Assembly (NCBI GenBank): GCA_964196565.1
Contig: CAXMUH010000121.1
Span: 1-14,572, forward strand
DNA from: 2-12-FULL-42-15 sp964196565
GTDB taxonomy: Bacteria; Pseudomonadota; Gammaproteobacteria; Coxiellales; Coxiellaceae
DNA: 14,572 nt
Reading direction: 5' to 3'
Shown: piece after piece, positions 6,958 to 13,977 of the stretch
Layout of the letters: each line of letters begins with the position of its first letter
Position numbering within the stretch: position 1 is the first letter of the stretch
Made by a program: the position numbers and the translations under genes
Notes under the pieces: model-generated
What the model saw: the letters and a program-made list of their open reading frames with translations, nothing else
What the model was told of the DNA's origin: nothing
Database searches by the model: none

Positions 6958-8325
6958 ATGTCAATACAAACCGTCAACCCTTTTACCGGTAAACTTATTA
7001 AAGATTATCCCAGCATGTCAAAAACTGATGTGAATGAAATTATATCGAACTGCCACCAAGATTATTTAGTATGGTCTGAAATAAGCTTTGCGACACGGGC
7101 AACGAAAATGCTTAAAGTCGGCGAACTGCTTAGAAAACATAAAAACAGGTTGGCTACAGTCGTGGCCGATGAAATGGGCAAACCAACTAATGCGGGTATA
7201 GCAGAAATCGAAAAATGCGCCCTCGTCTGTGAATACTATGCAAAAAATACTGAAAAATTATTACAACCGCAGCTAATCAAGACAGACTTACAAAAAAGTT
7301 TTGTCACCTACAGACCACAAGGCATTATTTTTGCCATCATGCCGTGGAATTACCCATTTTGGCAAGTTTTTCGCTTTGCTGCACCCAATTTAATGGCCGG
7401 TAATGGCTGCTTATTAAAACATGCACCAATATCAACCGGAACAGCACTCGAAATTGAAAAACTGTTTCGAGAAGCCGGCTTTCCCAATAATATTTTTCGA
7501 ACGCTGGTGATTGGCACTGACCTAGCACCTACCGTTATTGCTGACCGGAGGGTCATTGGTGTAACTTTAACTGGAAGTGAACGCGCTGGCATCGCGGTCA
7601 GCAATGAAGCCAGCAAATATTTAAAAAAGGCTGTGTTGGAATTAGGCGGCAATGATCCCTATGTTATTTTGGAAGATGCTGATTTAGCACATGCGGCCAA
7701 AACTTGCGTTAGTGCAAGACTCAGTAATTCAGGTCAAATTTGCATTGCCGCTAAAAGAATTATCGTCGTGGATGAGGTCTTTGAAGACTTTCAAAATAAA
7801 GTCATTGCAGAAATGAAAGGCTACATTATGGGTGACCCCATGGACAGTAAGACAACGATGGGGCCACTTGCACGTAATGATTTACGTCAGACAGTGCATA
7901 ATCAAGTACAAAAAAGCATTCAATCTGGGGCAAAGCTAGTCGTGGGCGGAGAAATTCCTACGGGTCCTGGGTTTTTTTACCCGCCCACGTTACTCACTGA
8001 TGTCATGCCAGGAACGCCCGCATTTGATGATGAAATATTTGGACCGGTAGTCACATTAATTCATGCGAATAATGAAAATCATGCCATCGAGCTTGCAAAT
8101 CATACTAGGTATGGCTTAGGGGCTGCCGTATTTACCAAAGATATTTTAAAAGGCGAAGACATTGCAGTAAATAAACTCAACGCCGGAACATGTTCTGTAA
8201 ATACAGCCGTACATTCTGATCCACGCTTACCTTTTGGTGGAATAAAACACTCAGGATATGGACGTGAATTAGGAGCAAACGGTCTAAAATCATTTTTAAA
8301 TATCAAAACAATTCAAATTAATTAA
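6958..8325 (+). CDS. Aldehyde dehydrogenase, probably succinate-semialdehyde type
   Basis: A 455-residue NAD(P)-dependent aldehyde dehydrogenase superfamily enzyme, resembling the shorter succinate-semialdehyde dehydrogenases such as E. coli Sad (YneI). All key residues are present: Asn131 in MPWNYPFWQ (oxyanion), Lys154 in LLKHA (cofactor), Glu228 in ELGGNDP (general base), catalytic Cys262 in SGQICIA, and EIFGPV. The end LPFGGIKHSGYGRELG is typical. The likely reaction is oxidation of succinic semialdehyde to succinate in the cytosol, feeding the TCA cycle; exact substrate is inferred. It follows the GltB-like gene by 9 bases with only a weak GAGA ribosome binding site, suggesting translational coupling. 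Pairing with a glutamate-synthase-like flavoprotein hints at a shared role in glutamate/GABA-type nitrogen metabolism. Confidence 0.9.
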   Translation: MSIQTVNPFTGKLIKDYPSMSKTDVNEIISNCHQDYLVWSEISFATRATKMLKVGELLRKHKNRLATVVADEMGKPTNAGIAEIEKCALVCEYYAKNTEKLLQPQLIKTDLQKSFVTYRPQGIIFAIMPWNYPFWQVFRFAAPNLMAGNGCLLKHAPISTGTALEIEKLFREAGFPNNIFRTLVIGTDLAPTVIADRRVIGVTLTGSERAGIAVSNEASKYLKKAVLELGGNDPYVILEDADLAHAAKTCVSARLSNSGQICIAAKRIIVVDEVFEDFQNKVIAEMKGYIMGDPMDSKTTMGPLARNDLRQTVHNQVQKSIQSGAKLVVGGEIPTGPGFFYPPTLLTDVMPGTPAFDDEIFGPVVTLIHANNENHAIELANHTRYGLGAAVFTKDILKGEDIAVNKLNAGTCSVNTAVHSDPRLPFGGIKHSGYGRELGANGLKSFLNIKTIQIN

Positions 8326-8354
8326 AATTTATTACAATTTATTACAATTTATTA
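8326..8354. repeat. Short 10-bp tandem repeat after the aldehyde dehydrogenase
   Basis: AATTTATTAC is present at 8326-8335 and 8336-8345, with a third copy lacking its last base at 8346-8354. The array begins on the base after the stop codon. It is AT-only apart from one C per unit and may be simple slippage DNA; copy number could vary among strains. Confidence 0.6.
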
Positions 8355-8714
8355 AAAAAATCTCTAATTTAATTCTATTACTGTTATTTTCAGACAAAAA
8401 TAATTGTCAAGCGAAAAAATAAATCTATACTTTAGATAATATCAAGATATCTTCATTTATTTCAATACGTTACAAGTTTATTTTGTTTATTACTAACGAT
8501 ATGATTAATTATAATTTTTATAAAAAAAACACGTAAACCGAAAAAAAGAAGATAAAATGATGTCTATTTTATTCTTTATATTCAATTAGTTATAGTGTGT
8601 TTGTGCGCGAAAAATATTTAATGCAAACTTTTTTTTATTAATTGATTTAATTCGAAAAAAAACACCCCTTTTTTATTTTATTTTACTTTTTTTCGAAAAA
8701 AACAGCGGAAAGAT
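8355..8714. other. AT-rich, A-tract-rich upstream region with repeated CGAAAAA
   Basis: No gene is supported here. The sequence is dominated by A and T, with many runs of A or T. The motif CGAAAAA occurs five times on the plus strand (starting 8412, 8539, 8608, 8653 and 8694). The last lies inside a perfect 16-bp palindrome, TTTTTTTCGAAAAAAA (8687-8702). Such A-tracts usually bend DNA and stimulate promoters as UP-like elements. The region ends at the promoter of the AT-hook histone gene. No terminator for the preceding operon is recognisable. Confidence 0.6.
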
Positions 8715-8742
8715 TTGTATTATTATCTCGCTTTGCTATAAT
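8715..8742 (+). promoter_or_regulatory. Promoter of the histone-like gene
   Basis: A perfect TATAAT (8737-8742) has an extended -10 element, TGC, directly in front. TTGTAT (8715-8720) lies 16 bases upstream as a -35. A-tracts just upstream could act as an UP element. The predicted start near 8749 gives a leader of roughly 30 bases containing AAGGAG. This looks like the strongest promoter in the window. Confidence 0.6.
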
Positions 8743-8777
8743 TTTGATTAAGAATATACTTCAAGGAGACAATGACA

Positions 8778-9146
8778 ATGGCAACTACTAGAAAACGTCC
8801 TAAAACTACTGCAGTTGGTCGGGCGAAAAAGAAACTTAAAAAGTTGGAGTCTAGCCTTAAAAAAGCTACAGCTGAATTAAAAAAAGCTGAAGTTAAGGCA
8901 AAAGCTGCACTTAAGAAAAAAGCAGCCGCTGATAAAAAGCGTGCTGCCAAAAAGAAAAAAACAACCAAAAAACGTAGTGCGAAAAGAAAAACTTCCGCTA
9001 AACGCAAACCAGCTAAACGTAAAACTACAAAACGTAAAGCTGCTAAGGGTCGCGGTCGTACTAAAAAACGCGCTACTAAGAGAAAATCTACAGCTAAAAG
9101 AAAGACTTCAGCTAAACGCCGCGGTCGTCCTCGTAAGAAAAAATAA
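8778..9146 (+). CDS. Histone H1-like DNA-binding protein with C-terminal AT-hook
   Basis: A 122-residue, extremely basic protein made mostly of Lys, Arg, Ala, Thr and Ser. Residues 15-55 have a heptad-like pattern with leucines (KKLKKLESSLKKATAELKK), likely a short coiled coil for dimerising. Residues 55-122 are a disordered basic tail with repeats, including KRKTSAKR at 69-76 and again at 107-114. The tail ends with RRGRPRKKK, whose RGRP (115-118) is the core of an AT-hook that binds the minor groove of AT-rich DNA. It resembles bacterial H1 homologs such as Chlamydia Hc2 and Coxiella Hq1 in composition. Expected role is nucleoid compaction. AAGGAG lies 9 bases before this ATG but only 3 before an ATG at 8772, so 8778 is preferred. 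Confidence 0.85.
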   Translation: MATTRKRPKTTAVGRAKKKLKKLESSLKKATAELKKAEVKAKAALKKKAAADKKRAAKKKKTTKKRSAKRKTSAKRKPAKRKTTKRKAAKGRGRTKKRATKRKSTAKRKTSAKRRGRPRKKK

Positions 9147-9162
9147 TACGGGATTCTTTTGC

Positions 9163-9193
9163 AAAAACCCAAATATCTAATATTTGGGTTTTT
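9163..9193. terminator. Strong bidirectional intrinsic terminator
   Basis: AAAAACCCAAATA (9163-9175) pairs with TATTTGGGTTTTT (9181-9193) around a TCTAA loop. On the plus strand the T-run extends to 9197, ending the histone transcript. On the minus strand the stem is followed by five T, so it can also stop the converging outer-membrane protein operon. Confidence 0.85.
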
Positions 9194-9231
9194 TTTTGCC
9201 TAAAGCGAAGCGTGAGGGCTAACCAGCACTA

Positions 9232-10233
9232 CTAAATATAATAATTTAAAGCAACTACAGCCGAAACAAAGTCTGGCTTACTAACCCCTTTAACTGAAAA
9301 CCAAACTCCCGCGATCAGCCCCAGGGCTTCGTTAAAGTTATACTCGATGGCGGGCGCCAGGGTATACAATTGAGCTCTTCCTCTGGGATTCAATGCTGGA
9401 TCACCATTGGGTAAAACGCCCTTTACACCACTGAATGTGTTGCGCTTAGCAGTGGTATAAGTAATATCTAAAGCAGGCACCCAATGCGGCGTGAGCGCAA
9501 ATTCAAAGCCCGCATCAACACTAAAAGTATTACCCGGACTGACCACGCCCAATGTTCCAACACCACCACCATAGGCGTTAAATCCAGCAACATGCACCTT
9601 CCCTAACCACGCGTACAGTAGGCTCAAGCGCCAACGCAAAAAATGCTTGCCGATAAGCACTAACCTTTGAAATGTGCCACCGAAGCTCACTTGATTAGAC
9701 CCTGCACCGGTTACATCTGTGCCTAGTTTAGTTGGATTTAAATTTTGGTAATTACCTGTTGGCGCGGTCATACCTAAAGTCATCCGCAGATCTGGATGCC
9801 ACCAATCTCTGCTTTGAGTCAGCGCTTGGAAACCAAGAATTAACTGTATATCACCTGAGGCTGAGTAATATTGGCCTTTTCTTGTCTTGAAGGTGTAGGG
9901 AATCACTGCCTCAAAATCAAAAAGGTTCGTTATACCCTGAGTAACCACCATTTCAGGTGTGATTATAATTAACTGCGGAGTACGCAGCACTTGCCCATGA
10001 CGACCAAAACGCCCGATATGGTTATTAACAAAAATGTAGGGCTCCCAGTTGGTATGGCCCGCGGGTACCGTATGCCCTGCTGGCGCTAACAAAGGCCCTG
10101 TCATCCAAGCTAAAGCAAGTGGATCACTTGCCGCAGTTAGATGCTCTACAGCAGTTGGCTGACTTCTAGCAAAAGTATTGATTGAGAGAGAAGAAAATAA
10201 AAGCACCAGAAATAGTTTTTGATTATATCTCAT
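9232..10233 (-). CDS. Outer-membrane beta-barrel protein, transporter-like
   Basis: A 333-residue protein with a signal peptide (cleavage after TFA, residue 22). The mature part has many alternating, aromatic-flanked strands and ends in ALNYYI, close to the aromatic C-terminus of outer-membrane barrels. A repeated PAGHT near the mature N-terminus (LAPAGHTVPAGHTNWEPY) precedes the first strand. The pattern resembles the broad family annotated as putative MetA-pathway/phenol-degradation transporters, but this assignment is from memory of the pattern, not a search. GAGA precedes the ATG. It is the last gene of a likely four-gene operon, 17 bases after the permease gene, so it may help aromatic or amino-acid compounds cross the outer membrane. 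Confidence 0.75.
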   Translation of the reverse strand: MRYNQKLFLVLLFSSLSINTFARSQPTAVEHLTAASDPLALAWMTGPLLAPAGHTVPAGHTNWEPYIFVNNHIGRFGRHGQVLRTPQLIIITPEMVVTQGITNLFDFEAVIPYTFKTRKGQYYSASGDIQLILGFQALTQSRDWWHPDLRMTLGMTAPTGNYQNLNPTKLGTDVTGAGSNQVSFGGTFQRLVLIGKHFLRWRLSLLYAWLGKVHVAGFNAYGGGVGTLGVVSPGNTFSVDAGFEFALTPHWVPALDITYTTAKRNTFSGVKGVLPNGDPALNPRGRAQLYTLAPAIEYNFNEALGLIAGVWFSVKGVSKPDFVSAVVALNYYI

Positions 10234-10250
10234 AATAAATCTCTTTTATC

Positions 10251-11447
10251 CTATTGTGCAAGTTCTGCAACACCTATTCCAAGCAAACCAAAACCTATTA
10301 ACAGCACAACAATAATACCAGCTTTGCCACCAATCGTTCTAAAAGCATCCGGCTTGATCAATGATTTTTTATATCGGGCAGAATAGACCATTAAAGCGGG
10401 CAAAATGAGCAAATACACTAATGCAAAAATACCCGCATAATTGACTCCAATCATAAATAATTTAGGGATAAAGAAAATCACGATTAATGGCGGTAAATAG
10501 GTTAACCCATAAACCAAAATCGCATTAATGCCCTTCTTGTTCATATGCAATCCATCCGCAATCACATCTGAAAGGCAAACCGAGGCGCCCAAAAAGGTCG
10601 TCAGCAAACAAATTGAAGTAAAACCATCCGATAACACCAATGCCAAGTCTGTCTTCGCAAAATAGCTAATTGCAGTTGCCAGATGATAAATATTACCAGA
10701 TTTTGCTATCGCAGCTAAACCATTGGGGCCGAGATAGGGTACCAGAAGCCGAAGTGCAAGAATCCATATGCTGTAAATAATCAGCGGAATAATCGTGCCA
10801 ATAATAATCACTAGCTTAATTTTTTTCTTGCTATTATCCAGATAGTGATACAAAGATGGGATCAACATCGCATATCCAAAAGAGATCACACCGGTTAACA
10901 CCGTACTTTTAAGAGCCAAAAAGTTCGACACACCGTCTGTAGGGATTTTTGCATGCCGGAACATAACAATGACTAAAAGAAAATAAAATATTGCTTTTAG
11001 CACCATAAAAATGCTATTAGCAAACCCTGTCACTCGAATGCCCAGTATCACAAACGTAGCCATAACGATCGCAAAAATGATACTGGTTAATTCTAAGGGT
11101 AGTTTAAAGTGTAATAGCAACGCATAACTGGAAACCAAACTACCACCCGCTGCAATATAAGCTGCCAAAATTGAATATAACAACAAACAATTCGACAACC
11201 ATAAAAAAACAACGCCAGGCATACCTAAAGTATTGCGTGCCATGGTGATTAAATGGTCCCCACCCTTGTGAGCCAAAGTAAGCTCTAAAATATAAAACGC
11301 GGGGACAAGCATAATCAGCCACATAATGACCAGAAATATCAGCGAATTGATTAAACCGGCACCTGCGGTTACCATCGGCAATGCCAACATGCCTGCCCCA
11401 ATGGTGGTACCAATAAGCAAAAGAATTGCAAAAAATACTCGAAACAT
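10251..11447 (-). CDS. Aromatic amino-acid permease (HAAAP family, TyrP/Mtr-like)
   Basis: A 398-residue inner-membrane protein with about eleven hydrophobic segments. The N-terminal signature LIGTTIGAGMLALPMVTAGAG is diagnostic of the hydroxy/aromatic amino-acid permease family, which imports tryptophan or tyrosine with protons. Length fits TyrP (about 400). Which amino acid is carried cannot be decided by eye. The ribosome binding site is weak (AGG about 8 bases upstream). The gene sits 21 bases after the MgtC-like gene and 17 before the outer-membrane protein gene. In an amino-acid auxotroph living inside a host such a permease would be important; auxotrophy itself is not shown here. Confidence 0.92.
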   Translation of the reverse strand: MFRVFFAILLLIGTTIGAGMLALPMVTAGAGLINSLIFLVIMWLIMLVPAFYILELTLAHKGGDHLITMARNTLGMPGVVFLWLSNCLLLYSILAAYIAAGGSLVSSYALLLHFKLPLELTSIIFAIVMATFVILGIRVTGFANSIFMVLKAIFYFLLVIVMFRHAKIPTDGVSNFLALKSTVLTGVISFGYAMLIPSLYHYLDNSKKKIKLVIIIGTIIPLIIYSIWILALRLLVPYLGPNGLAAIAKSGNIYHLATAISYFAKTDLALVLSDGFTSICLLTTFLGASVCLSDVIADGLHMNKKGINAILVYGLTYLPPLIVIFFIPKLFMIGVNYAGIFALVYLLILPALMVYSARYKKSLIKPDAFRTIGGKAGIIVVLLIGFGLLGIGVAELAQ

Positions 11448-11468
11448 AAGGTCAGCCTAATAAAAAAA

Positions 11469-11915
11469 CTAAGTTTTTCGCCTTCTTTTAATTGCTTTTT
11501 TATAACCGGTGATTCGCGGCAAAAATAAAAGTAACAGCATTAACAGCACCGTTAGCAAACCAACAAAATACATCCCAAAGCTAATCACGACCCCAAGTGC
11601 AGCAGTTGCCCATAAACTGGCTGCTGTGGTCAGGCCAACGGTATTAACGCCCTCTTTAAAAATTACCCCAGCACCAATAAAACCAATACCGGAGGCAACC
11701 TGAGCCGCTATGCGGGTGGTGTCAATTGACGCTGGGAAATAGTGCAACACGACCGGATGCGTTGAAGCCAATCCAAAAACGCAGGCTCCCATACAAACTG
11801 CTGCGTAAGTGCGAATTCCTGCTGGACTTTCGCGCAGTTCACGCTCAAAACCAATCAAACCACCCAACACAAACGAAAGTAGCACTTGCCCCAACATAAC
11901 ATAATCATATTTCAT
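11469..11915 (-). CDS. MgtC/SapB-family inner-membrane protein
   Basis: A 148-residue membrane protein with four to five hydrophobic helices. Family motifs are GGLIGFERE (18-26), AGIRT (32-36), GIGFIGAGVIFKEG (76-89) and GLTTAASLWATAALGV. It has the membrane domain only and lacks the C-terminal soluble domain of Salmonella MgtC (about 230 residues), as in many SapB-type members. In pathogens MgtC supports survival in macrophages and low magnesium, partly by acting on the F-type ATP synthase; many short homologs have unknown function. A basic tail (KKAIKRRRK) marks the cytosolic end. AAGGA precedes the ATG. Spacing to neighbours is 34 and 21 bases. Confidence 0.93.
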   Translation of the reverse strand: MKYDYVMLGQVLLSFVLGGLIGFERELRESPAGIRTYAAVCMGACVFGLASTHPVVLHYFPASIDTTRIAAQVASGIGFIGAGVIFKEGVNTVGLTTAASLWATAALGVVISFGMYFVGLLTVLLMLLLLFLPRITGYKKAIKRRRKT

Positions 11916-11949
11916 GCTTAATATCCTTATAAACTGAAATTATGAGACA

Positions 11950-12771
11950 CTACTCCAAAAATGCATCCATAAACAGTTTTGCATCTTTATTAATAGCATA
12001 TTGTGAGAAATCACTTACCCCTCGCAACCTCAGGAATTGTTCATCGGTGTAGAAATTACCCGTACATTCGCCACTGTTGGTCATTAACAACAAATGGGTC
12101 GCATCACCCATAATTTCAGCTTTACGCGATGCCTGATAAACCGCAGGTGGAAAATGTTTTTCGATTGCAGCGGTGGCAATTGCCGTTTGTGGCCATAAAG
12201 AATTTACCGCTATTTTATCTTTTGCAAATTCAGCCGACATGCCTTTGGTACACATGCTCATACCATATTTAGAAATGGTATAAACCAAGTGATCTTTAAA
12301 CCATTTAGCGTCCATATTTAAAGGTGGCGACACATTAATGATGTGTGGATTTTCAGATTTCTGTAAAAAAGGAATACACGCTTGCGAGGCACAAAAGGTT
12401 GCCCTAACATTAACCCCAACCATCAGATCAAAACGTTTCATCGGTGTATGCATAGTATCGGTAATATTTAACACACCCGCATTATTAACTAGCGCATCAA
12501 TTCCTCCAAAGGTCTCAGCTGTTTTAAGCACAGCAGCTTGTACCGCTTGTGCATCTCGAAGATCAACTTGAATGGGTAATGCTTTACCACCTGCTTTGAT
12601 GATTTCTTCGGCAACGGTATGAATTGTGCCGGGTAATGTTGGATGTGGGTCAGACGTTTTAGCCAAAACTGCTACATTCGCGCCATCTTGTGCACAACGC
12701 AGTGCAATTGCTTGCCCAATTCCGCGGCTAGCGCCGGTGATAATAATGGTTTTCCCTGATAATGTGTTCAT
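11950..12771 (-). CDS. Short-chain dehydrogenase/reductase, HSDL2-like
   Basis: A 273-residue cytosolic NAD(P)-dependent oxidoreductase. The Rossmann motif TGASRGIG (12-19), NNAG (96-99) and Asn121 are present. The catalytic triad is Ser148 (NVSPPLNM), Tyr164 and Lys168 (YTISK). The stretches NVSPPLNM, YGMSMC and AVNSLWPQTAI, and the C-terminal GNFYTDE, match the SDR part of hydroxysteroid dehydrogenase-like protein 2. The C-terminal SCP2 lipid-binding domain of animal HSDL2 is absent. Substrate unknown, probably a fatty or steroid-like alcohol/ketone. AGGAGT sits 6 bases before the ATG at 12771; a TTG at 12792 could add 7 residues but lacks support. First gene of the likely operon. Confidence 0.9.
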   Translation of the reverse strand: MNTLSGKTIIITGASRGIGQAIALRCAQDGANVAVLAKTSDPHPTLPGTIHTVAEEIIKAGGKALPIQVDLRDAQAVQAAVLKTAETFGGIDALVNNAGVLNITDTMHTPMKRFDLMVGVNVRATFCASQACIPFLQKSENPHIINVSPPLNMDAKWFKDHLVYTISKYGMSMCTKGMSAEFAKDKIAVNSLWPQTAIATAAIEKHFPPAVYQASRKAEIMGDATHLLLMTNSGECTGNFYTDEQFLRLRGVSDFSQYAINKDAKLFMDAFLE

Positions 12772-12880
12772 AACACTCCTTATTAAATGCAAGGCTAATT
12801 ATTAGTATTAAAGCACACAAGGTAACATTCCTACGCCCCCTCATCAAGCGGCATTTATGTGTTTTAATTGCATTTAGATG

Positions 12881-12886
12881 TATAAT
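12881..12886 (+). promoter_or_regulatory. Possible -10 element for elyC
   Basis: A perfect TATAAT lies 20 bases before the elyC ATG and just in front of AAGGAG (12893-12898). No good -35 is seen at the right distance (TGTGTT at 12858). The implied leader would be only about 14 bases. The divergent minus-strand promoter for the dehydrogenase operon must lie in the same 135-base gap, but I cannot place it. Confidence 0.35.
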
Positions 12887-12906
12887 GTTGCCAAGGAGAG
12901 ACTGTC

Positions 12907-13665
12907 ATGAATTTTACCATAAAAAAAACAATTTCCGCGCTAAGTTTACCCATTCCACTTATCCTTATTTTACTTATTATTGGTATCTGCATTTTATATG
13001 TTAATCATAATGCATGGCTCGGGAAATTATTGGTTGTTATTGCCGCAGTCATTCTGATTGTTTTTACCACGCCTTGGATTCCGAATCTTATGCTTCACAA
13101 TCTTGAAAAAGAATATCCACCGTTAACCATCGCACCTAAAACTGTTATTGATATTGTGGTCTTGGGTGCAGGCAATGGCGGTTATTCCAACTACCCCGCT
13201 AATGATCAATTAAGTTCAGCGTCACTATCAAGATTAGTCGAAGGTATTCGACTGCACGAACAGATTAAAGATAGTAAATTGATTTTATCGGGTGGGCGTA
13301 TTTTTGGCTCACCACCAGATAGCAAAATAATGAATAACGTGGCCACCATGCTCGGAGTAAAACCAGAAAATATTTTAATGGAAGCAGGTTCAAGAGATAC
13401 TTATCAAGAAGCCATTAACTTAAAAAAAATTCTAGGTACCAAGCCTTTTATCTTAGTAACTTCCGCCTATCATATGCCGCGCGCAATGGCGCTGTTTCAA
13501 CATCAAGGCATGCACCCGATCGCAGCCCCTACGCAATTACTGCTCGGTAAAAAACGTTTTACAGTAAAAAATTATTTACCTAATAGTATTTATTTGCTGT
13601 ATAGCGATATTGCGTTTCATGAGTATTTGGGAGTATTGTGGAACAAGTTAAGCGGGAAAACGTAG
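12907..13665 (+). CDS. elyC: Envelope biogenesis factor ElyC (DUF218/YdcF family)
   Basis: A 252-residue inner-membrane protein with two N-terminal transmembrane helices (about 13-32 and 38-56) and a DUF218 domain facing the periplasm. Domain motifs are VVLGAG (84-89), EGIRL (112-116), LILSGG (125-130), DTYQEA (164-169) and VTSAYHMPRAM (184-194). Layout, length and the C-terminal end (YLGVLWNKLSG) agree with E. coli ElyC (259 residues), which supports peptidoglycan/lipid-carrier metabolism at low temperature; its biochemical reaction is not settled. AAGGAG lies 8 bases before the ATG. It is divergent from the dehydrogenase operon and appears monocistronic. Confidence 0.88.
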   Translation: MNFTIKKTISALSLPIPLILILLIIGICILYVNHNAWLGKLLVVIAAVILIVFTTPWIPNLMLHNLEKEYPPLTIAPKTVIDIVVLGAGNGGYSNYPANDQLSSASLSRLVEGIRLHEQIKDSKLILSGGRIFGSPPDSKIMNNVATMLGVKPENILMEAGSRDTYQEAINLKKILGTKPFILVTSAYHMPRAMALFQHQGMHPIAAPTQLLLGKKRFTVKNYLPNSIYLLYSDIAFHEYLGVLWNKLSGKT

Positions 13666-13810
13666 CCGCATAAATTTTTGTCCGGGCTACACCTATAATT
13701 AACCCGCGCTAGGTATATACCCAACGCAGGTGAGTATTAGGTTTTGATTTGTAATATTTAGTTCAAAGGCCGATAAGAACTTCAGTTTTATTAACCCATG
13801 AGCTACGCCG

Positions 13811-13930
13811 TTCTTACGCAGCGGTCGCCACGGTTATTATAAGGCGCAACGGATTCATATTAAGAGACCTTTGCGTTCTTTTCATAGCCGCAGCGTCTGC
13901 GTAAGAAAAAACTTCTTCGAGCGGCTTTTT
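13811..13930 (+). terminator. Inverted repeats with terminator-like end after elyC
   Basis: TTCTTACGCAG (13811-13821) is perfectly repeated inverted at 13897-13907. A second structure pairs AGCCGC (13886-13891) with GCGGCT (13921-13926), with AAGAA/TTCTT inside, followed by five T (13926-13930). The latter could end plus-strand transcripts about 220 bases beyond elyC. The two foldings compete. Upstream, between 13666 and 13810, I see only the palindrome GGTATATACC (13712-13721) and a weak GTAGCC/GGCTAC stem at the elyC stop. Confidence 0.35.
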
Positions 13931-13966
13931 AGCCAAAAAATCAAAGCTACCAATGTCAAAGCCCAT
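13814..13966 (-). CDS. Possible 50-residue small protein
   Basis: An open frame of 50 codons starts at an ATG 11 bases after the stop of the ARD-like gene and ends in TAA. It reads MGFDIGSFDFLAKKPLEEVF at the start and ends in LRLIITVATAA. No ribosome binding site precedes it, it overlaps both inverted repeats, and I recognise no family. It could be a real downstream gene translated by coupling, a remnant of a longer gene, or chance. Confidence 0.2.
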   Translation of the reverse strand: MGFDIGSFDFLAKKPLEEVFSYADAAAMKRTQRSLNMNPLRLIITVATAA

Positions 13967-13977
13967 GCTAAGAAGGC

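Noticed and set aside
8723..9172. 149-codon minus-strand frame over the histone gene
   Set aside because: It is the mirror of lysine codons (AAA/AAG read as Phe/Leu) and has no start signals; the plus strand has a promoter, ribosome binding site and terminator.
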